Origin: Capitulum mitella
Taxonomy: Eukaryota; Arthropoda; Thecostraca; Pollicipedomorpha; Pollicipedidae
Length of the DNA stretch: 64,000 nt
Assembly: GCA_030062745.1 (NCBI GenBank)
Contig: CP099841.1
Span: 19,719,398 to 19,783,397 of the forward strand
Reading direction: 5' to 3'
Shown: piece by piece, positions 59,601-64,000 of the stretch
Numbering within the stretch: the stretch's first letter is position 1
How the letters are laid out: every line of letters begins with the position of its first letter
Translations under genes and position numbers: made by a program
Notes under the pieces: model-generated
The model's database searches: none
What the model was told of the DNA's origin: nothing
The model's input: the letters and a program-made list of their open reading frames with translations, nothing else

Positions 59601-62600
59601 GCTGCTGGCCCAGTCGCGTCATGTCCGCCGACCTGCGGCGCGCGGCGCGCCCGTCAGCGCACGACCGCCGACGGCCGGCAGCGGGAGTGTCAGGGGAGTG
59701 GACACTGTCCGCCGGTTCAGCACGGCGACGCAGGTGAGGGCAATGATCCGATGACGGGGGACTGCTGTGGAGGCTCAGTGACAGAGGTCCGGGAATGTGG
59801 AAACGTCGTAAGGGAGGTATGTCAGGTAGACGCATACATATGTGCAAAGGTTCGACGAAATGCAAACCACATTCTAGCACGGCAGAGCGGGAAACGACTA
59901 TATGCTTTTGAGGGCGATTTCAGACCATGTCGTTCCAGATGTGTAGCAGCGTGGACGGGATTCCCGTTCACAAGACACAGAGTGAGGGATGGGAAATACC
60001 ACAACAGAGTGAATACTTCTCGGGATGACCCAGTTTTGCCCTGATGAACGTTGAACGAGACTCCTCCCGTTTTCGCAACATCCAGTCTTACAGGAAGGTC
60101 CTTAAACGTTCCGTGATTACTTCTGGACGGCCTGACCAAACGACCTGTTAAATGACGTACCACGGACCTGCCCCCAATAGCCAAGCCAGCCCGAATCAGC
60201 CCAGCGCGGCCGGCCCGACACCCGACATCAGGTGTCGGGCCCCCGACAGGTCGGGTGATGTTCATCACCCGACCTGCCGCGGGCGGCAGCGGAGCCGGCC
60301 GGCGGCGCGCCTCACCAGTCGCCGTCGTACGTGGAGGCCGGCGCCGGCAGCTGCAGCTTCCTCCAGTCGTCTGGTGAGGCGCGCCAGGTTGGCTCGTAGC
60401 TGGGCGCACGTCTGCCGGTTGCTGACCAGCAGGCGGTACACAGCGCCGCTGTCCAGCTGCTGCGCCCGCCGGCTGCCCGTCACGGAGGAGTCATTAGCGT
60501 TACAGAGTCACGCCCAGGGTCAGGCCGGGCGTCACGCCGCGTCGAGCGGTGCATGCGGCGTTCAGGGTCGCATTCGGGGCCGAACGCTAACATTAACTGG
60601 ACACATGCCGATTCATTCTGTTGCAGGCGTTTGACTTTGACGTGCCCACAAGGAAGAAAGCGGACCTTCCAATGGCCGTGAACTGGACCAGGAAACAAGG
60701 CCCGTGACGCGACACGCCCGGCTGTGCTACCTCGGCACAGCTGCCGGGCTCACGTCTGCAGCCGTGGCCGGCTGAGCCGCCGCTGGCAAGTAGCGAAAAC
60801 GTCACGCAGTCCCGCGCTGGTCACGTATGAATACCCAGCGTCGAAAAGCCTCGCCTCCGCAGCGGCACCGGGCGCCGCCACGACAGCGCCGAAGCCGCGA
60901 GCCATCTCGCGACGTCCACAGGAGCCCCAGGCGTGATGAGGAGCCACAAACCGACGCCGCTCACTCAAGAGCGCCCAGCCAGGACAGCGCCGCAGACCGC
61001 GGGCAGCCGCGACCCACCTGGTCTTGGTGTTCTTCCTGGCCTCCTGGAGGCTGGCCCAGCGCTGGTCGAGCACGTTCTCGGCGGCCGTCAGCTGGCTGTC
61101 GATGTACTGCCAGCTGGCGCGGATGTCGGCGAGCCGGCGCGCCACGGCCGGGTCCAGCGGCCGCATCCGCAGCAGGTACGCCAGCCTGTGCGGAGGAGCA
61201 CAGTCAGCTGCAGGCCTAATACCTGCGCATACAGGTCTGGACAAGACAGGTTACTGAGACAACTGAAACCCGCTGTTCCGAGGAGTGAGGGGTACGTGAA
61301 AAATCCAATATAGTCAAGTGTCATCAGCAGGACGTGACTGGCTCCAGCTACGGCTGGCTAGTGGCCGGGCAGACGCCACTGCCCTGGCCCAGGCCGGCGG
61401 CAGGCCCTTACCTGGGGTCCTGGGAGCGGCGGTGGAGCGCGCTGGCCTCCTCGAGCGTGACGGCCAGCTCCAGGGTGGCCGTGGTCAGCTGCTGCAGTTC
61501 CTCGCTCTGCTGGCTAACCGTCTCCTGCAGCTCGGCGCCGAACCGGCTCAGCACTGCGCAGTTCTCGCGCAGCTCCGCCAGCTCAGCGGCGTCCCCGAGC
61601 TGCAGCGCAGCGGACCGACGTCAGTGGACGCCGCCGCGCACGGCAGACGTGCAGTACACGTTACAAACACAACACACACGTCAGGGACATACAGTCACAA
61701 CAGACATCACACGTACGACAGACGTGCGGCACACATTACAAACACACCACAGACATACAACCACAGCAGACATCACACGTACGGCAGACGTGCGGCACAC
61801 GTTACAAACACAACACACACGCCATAGACATATAATCACAGCAGGCCACACGCACGGCAGACGTGCGGCACACGTTACAAACCCAACACACACACCAGAG
61901 ACATACAATCACAGCAGACATCACACGTGCGACAGACGTGCGGCATTATTACAAACATTACAAATTACCACTACAAATTACAAACACATTACAAACACAG
62001 ACACCACAGATATACAACCACAACAGACATTATACGTAAGGCAGACATTAAAACCACAACAAACATCAATCGCATAGCAAACATCACGCGTATAGCAGAT
62101 ACGACACGTATGGCAGTCACTACAACACGGCACAATGAAGGCTTGAACAAACATGACGGATATCAGACATCACGACACGACAGACATCACAAGCACAGCA
62201 GGCGACAGACACCACAAGTTCGACTGACATCATACATGGAGCAGACACCATACTTGCAGAAGACATCACTAGCACGGCAGACAGCAGACGGCCGACGTCC
62301 GACACAGCTCAGGCACATCTTGCACATCAGACACACGGCAGACAGTGGTGGCCAGCTCCTGCCGCCTCCGCAGCGTAAGAGACGCCACTCGACCGGCTCT
62401 CGGCGCAGGCCGGGCTTCCTGCAGTCCCGCCCGCCGACGCCGGCTCGTGCCCGCAGGCCGCCGCCGCCGCCCGCCGGCCACTCACGTCCACCGTGAACGC
62501 CAGGGCGCGGTCGCGCGCCTCGGCCAGCTCCAGCCGCAGCTGCGCCAGCTCGGCGTCCAGCGCGCTGTTGAGCGCCTGCTCGCCGTCCTGGCGCGGCTCG

Positions 62601-64000
62601 GCCGGCGCCGCCGCCGCCGCCGCCGTCTGGGACGCGCCGGCCGGAGCCGCGAGCGAGGCGGGACGGGCCGAGGACGGCTCCGTCTGGGCGGGGGCGGCGG
62701 CAGCGGTCCCGGCGGCGGGGCGAACCGCAGGCACGCCCGCCGCCGGCCTTGGGCTGCGCCATCTGGCTGAACCTGCACGGTCAACAAGGCGTCAGTTCTT
62801 GGAAAAAAATCCGATCAAGAGGTTTGAGCACATGCTAGTTTGATCACCAGGCTATCTACAGATCGTTGTCTGCCTGGCACATCAAACCGGCAACCCCTTA
62901 TGGCGACAGAGCTGATCGCAGCTGAGGCTTTTCCAGCAAAACATGACATGTAAAAAAGTGTTCCTTAACAGTCAGCAACAGCGTAAGATTACTTGGCCAG
63001 AAAACGGCAGCAAACGAGATAAACGAAGTCGCTTGTACATTTCTGCGTGAGAAGCGTAGATCGCAAAGGACACTTTCCTAAAAACGCATGACCTATTGAT
63101 GCCACGCCAGAAAAATGTTTAGCTGCGTTCTGCTGGCCTGTGTTTTTACCGCCGACCCACTAAACCAAACCCTTACCCTCTCCTACGTCGACCCCAGCCG
63201 GGCGTCCCGTCAGCCCTGCGGGCCTCGTCTCTGACACGCTCTTCTACACCCACTTTGACATCTTCTGGAATGTTCTGACACGTTCCGACTCCACCGGCAT
63301 CGGTGCACTAACTGTCCGGTTATGTTTTTCCCCCCCCCCGGCCCACTCACTGTTCGGACAGGTTCTTCCTGGAGCCGGCCGCCGGTCGGGGCTCCGGGGC
63401 CGCCTGCGGTGTGGACGCCAGGCCGCCAGGCTGGAGCGGGGCGGCCGCCGCCGCCACGGCCGACTTCGCGCCGCCCGCGGGCCGACGGAGCCGGAGCCGG
63501 AGCCTGGGTCGGGACCGGAGCCGGAGCCGGAGCTTGAGTTGGGGCCGGAGCCGGAGCTGGGGTTTCCATCACGATCGGCTGCTGGGCGGTGCGAGCCTCC
63601 GCTGCCTGTGGATGCGCGGCACGGCTGTCGGTATTATGGCATTCAGGGCATCACGTGAAGTCAGATACAAACGACATGCCAAAACGAGGCAGATGATTTG
63701 ATGGAATGGCCAAGTCCTTGACATCGCAATCTTTGACAATAAGACACTTCAAGTTCAATGCGACTGAAGAAGCAAACACAAATACCATTTGCATCGAAAC
63801 ACAAACAAATGAATATAATACATGCACCACGAAAATAGGGGATACAAATGTCAAAAGAGACAAATGTGCCATTTCCATCACACATACCACAGGTATTTCT
63901 GCCGGTCTTGTCAGCGCTGGTGCACCCTCCTTGAGGTTGATCAGGTGGTAAGAACACACGACACCCGTGTCGGTAAGCAGGTGGATGGTAGGCGCCGGTG
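53592..64000 (-). CDS. NUP214: Nucleoporin NUP214, 3' two thirds (13 exons visible, 5' end outside window)
   Basis: Exons, 5' to 3' on the minus strand: 64000-63888, 63605-63351, 62772-62486, 61599-61412, 61185-61018, 60472-60316, 59632-59318, 58934-56407, 56085-55969, 55724-55530, 54931-54853, 54175-54071, 53628-53592. The order matches vertebrate NUP214: end of the beta-propeller, proline/alanine linker ending NLSEQF, coiled coil with YLLRMRPLDP, an RLVTPVRR linker, long FG repeats, GGKPSPENANKN, GFGSPTKQGAGTFGAAP and a terminal SSWR. NUP214 sits on the cytoplasmic face of the nuclear pore with NUP88 and NUP62, and its FG repeats bind export receptors such as CRM1. Frame breaks occur in exons 63351-63605, 62486-62772 and twice in 56407-58934, and the phases of 60316-60472 and 59318-59632 do not fit. 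With splice sites and domains so well kept, I take these as assembly indels, not gene death. Confidence 0.93.
53640..53735. repeat. 21-base tandem repeat in the last NUP214 intron
   Basis: Three to four diverged units such as GTGCAACAATCTGATGGCGGA follow each other just upstream (in gene sense) of the terminal exon. Confidence 0.7.
54071..54175 (-). CDS. NUP214: NUP214 FG exon near the C-terminus
   Basis: SFASADAPSFGAVASQGSVS then VFGSAAPQTTQPSFG corresponds to the vertebrate SFGTLASQNAPTFGSLSQQ block. Donor GTACGG. Confidence 0.85.
54191..54329. repeat. 42-43 bp minisatellite in a NUP214 intron
   Basis: Units beginning G(G/A)CCGGTACAGTGACACC start near 54191, 54234, 54275 and 54318. It abuts the acceptor of exon 54071-54175. 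Confidence 0.8.
54853..54931 (-). CDS. NUP214: NUP214 small FG exon
   Basis: The frame includes GGFGAAAAAMPTFGQTTNV and ends GGFA. Acceptor TTGCAG, donor GTAGGC, phases consistent. Confidence 0.85.
55530..55724 (-). CDS. NUP214: NUP214 exon: FGSPTK and GGSP repeats
   Basis: GFGSPTKQGAGTFGAAPSFG and FGGSPSFGGSPGLGG closely follow the vertebrate C-terminal FG region. The phase is kept; donor GTGAGC. Confidence 0.9.
55969..56085 (-). CDS. NUP214: NUP214 exon: GLGGKPS motif
   Basis: GGFGGFGLGGKPSPENANKN matches the vertebrate SGLGGKPSQDAANKN block. In phase with both sides; donor GTGAGT. Confidence 0.9.
56407..58934 (-). CDS. NUP214: NUP214 main FG-repeat exon (2.5 kb)
   Basis: The exon encodes a long natively disordered region of Phe-Gly repeats, mostly VFG, with Ser, Thr, Ala and Pro spacers. 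From about 56880 to 57420 the DNA is a minisatellite of roughly 36-42 bases encoding SVFGxPASTTTA-like units. The reading frame changes near 58690 and again near 56940 (two surplus bases, AC on the coding strand), yet FG motifs continue in all three segments and the outer frames agree with the flanking exons. Acceptor at 58935-58937, donor GTAAGA. Confidence 0.9.
59318..59632 (-). CDS. NUP214: NUP214 exon: linker with TPVRR motif
   Basis: DRLRETLGRRLVTPVRRASP and ARPVYEDVS match the LRNFLAKRKTPPVRS...YYEDL stretch of vertebrate NUP214. It joins the FG exon in phase. Confidence 0.85.
60225..60276. other. Two strong hairpins in a NUP214 intron
   Basis: CAGGTCGGGTGATG (60247-60260) and CATCACCCGACCTG (60263-60276) are a perfect 14-bp inverted repeat with a 2-base loop. 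Directly before it CCCGACACC and GGTGTCGGG form a second hairpin with 9-bp arms. Confidence 0.8.
60316..60472 (-). CDS. NUP214: NUP214 exon: end of the coiled coil
   Basis: SRRAQQLDSGAVYRLLVSN then CAQLRANLARLTRRLEEA. The acceptor at 60473 was chosen over a nearer one because it keeps the phase. The donor is GTGAGG; the outgoing phase does not fit the next exon, so an indel or a missed small exon is likely. Confidence 0.8.
61018..61185 (-). CDS. NUP214: NUP214 exon: coiled coil with conserved PLDP motif
   Basis: LAYLLRMRPLDPAVARRL matches the vertebrate LHLLYKRPLDP block and is the clearest diagnostic exon of the gene. Acceptor CACAG, donor GTGGGT. Confidence 0.92.
61412..61599 (-). CDS. NUP214: NUP214 exon: coiled coil
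   Basis: GDAAELAELRENCAVLSRFG and following heptads, in phase with both neighbours; acceptor CTGCAG, donor GTAAGG. This part forms the helical bundle with NUP88 and NUP62. Confidence 0.88.
61638..62345. repeat. Minisatellite of about 65-77 bp in a NUP214 intron, with degenerate tail
   Basis: CAGACGTGCGGCACAC-like phrases recur near 61643, 61720, 61785, 61858 and 61932. After 61960 shorter ACAGACATCAC units continue to about 62345. No coding potential. Confidence 0.8.
62486..62772 (-). CDS. NUP214: NUP214 exon: start of the coiled coil
   Basis: It begins FSQMAQPKA and ends ALDAELAQLRLELAEARDRA then LAFTVD, a coiled-coil heptad pattern. The two ends are in different frames, implying an indel in the GC-rich middle. 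Confidence 0.8.
63351..63605 (-). CDS. NUP214: NUP214 exon: Pro-Ala repeat linker
   Basis: It begins AAEARTAQQPIVMETP in phase with the previous exon, then has APAPAPTQ repeats. The frame that gives the conserved end RKNLSEQ differs from the one at the start, so there is an indel near 63490. The donor is GTGAGT. Confidence 0.75.
63888..64000 (-). CDS. NUP214: NUP214 exon: last blade of the beta-propeller (partial)
   Basis: The frame reads PTIHLLTDTGVVCSYHLIN and ends EIPV before GTATGT. It matches the last strand region of the NUP214 propeller, whose helicase-binding part lies outside the window. Confidence 0.85.

Noticed and set aside
62187..62762. Long Arg/Gly-rich frames on both strands between 60 and 63 kb
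   Set aside because: These arise from GC-rich DNA lacking stops; only segments with splice sites and NUP214 similarity were kept.
1..64000. CRISPR arrays, bacterial operons, rRNA or tRNA genes
   Set aside because: None seen; the regular repeats are microsatellites, minisatellites or transposon-derived, and genes are eukaryotic with spliceosomal introns.

Overview
The window is nuclear DNA from an invertebrate animal. Genes have GT-AG introns with consistent phases, exons are strongly GC-rich, and the flanks are AT-rich and full of transposon remains and (TA)n microsatellites. Gene content (NUP214, an invertebrate-type SMYD3, DUF229 membrane proteins) fits an arthropod, perhaps a crustacean, but the species cannot be fixed from sequence alone. 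All similarity statements are comparisons by eye.

Layout. 1-4.3 kb: repeat blocks, called here alpha (1-1072), beta (1073-3060) and gamma (3070-4330). 4.48-8.33 kb: six exons of a SMYD3-like methyltransferase (+), followed by a TTAA-flanked transposon and block delta (9.6-11.35 kb). An exactly 500-base N gap (11355-11854) follows. 11855-21041 then repeats 2980-11354 (second SMYD3 copy at 13.29-16.78 kb) and adds a 1.2 kb piggyBac-type MITE at 19741-20950. 21.0-23.25 kb: a frameshifted DUF229 gene (-). 23.3-35.9 kb: almost gene-free, with a long degenerate GC-rich tandem region at 31.4-32.4 kb. 35.9-50.2 kb: a head-to-head inverted duplication of the alpha-beta-gamma-delta unit; its left arm carries a hAT element with a perfect 8-bp target duplication. 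50.35-52.35 kb: an intact intronless DUF229 gene (-). 53.1 kb: a stray SMYD3 exon. 53.59-64 kb: NUP214 (-), from the last part of its beta-propeller through coiled coil and FG repeats to a 37-base terminal exon; the 5' part lies beyond the window.

Main interpretations. (1) The SMYD3 tandem copy is probably a false (haplotype) duplication, because homology starts and stops exactly at the edges of the N gap. (2) The SMYD3 segment (about 4332-8417) is absent from two other copies of the surrounding repeat, which join cleanly across that position, so a 5'-truncated, intron-containing gene piece seems to have entered a repeat unit, or been lost from the others. (3) Several transposon insertions can be proved inside the window because empty sites are present in paralogous copies. 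(4) NUP214 shows several frame breaks although its splice sites and domain order are correct, so residual indel errors in the assembly are likely; frame breaks in the DUF229 and SMYD3 copies should be read in that light.
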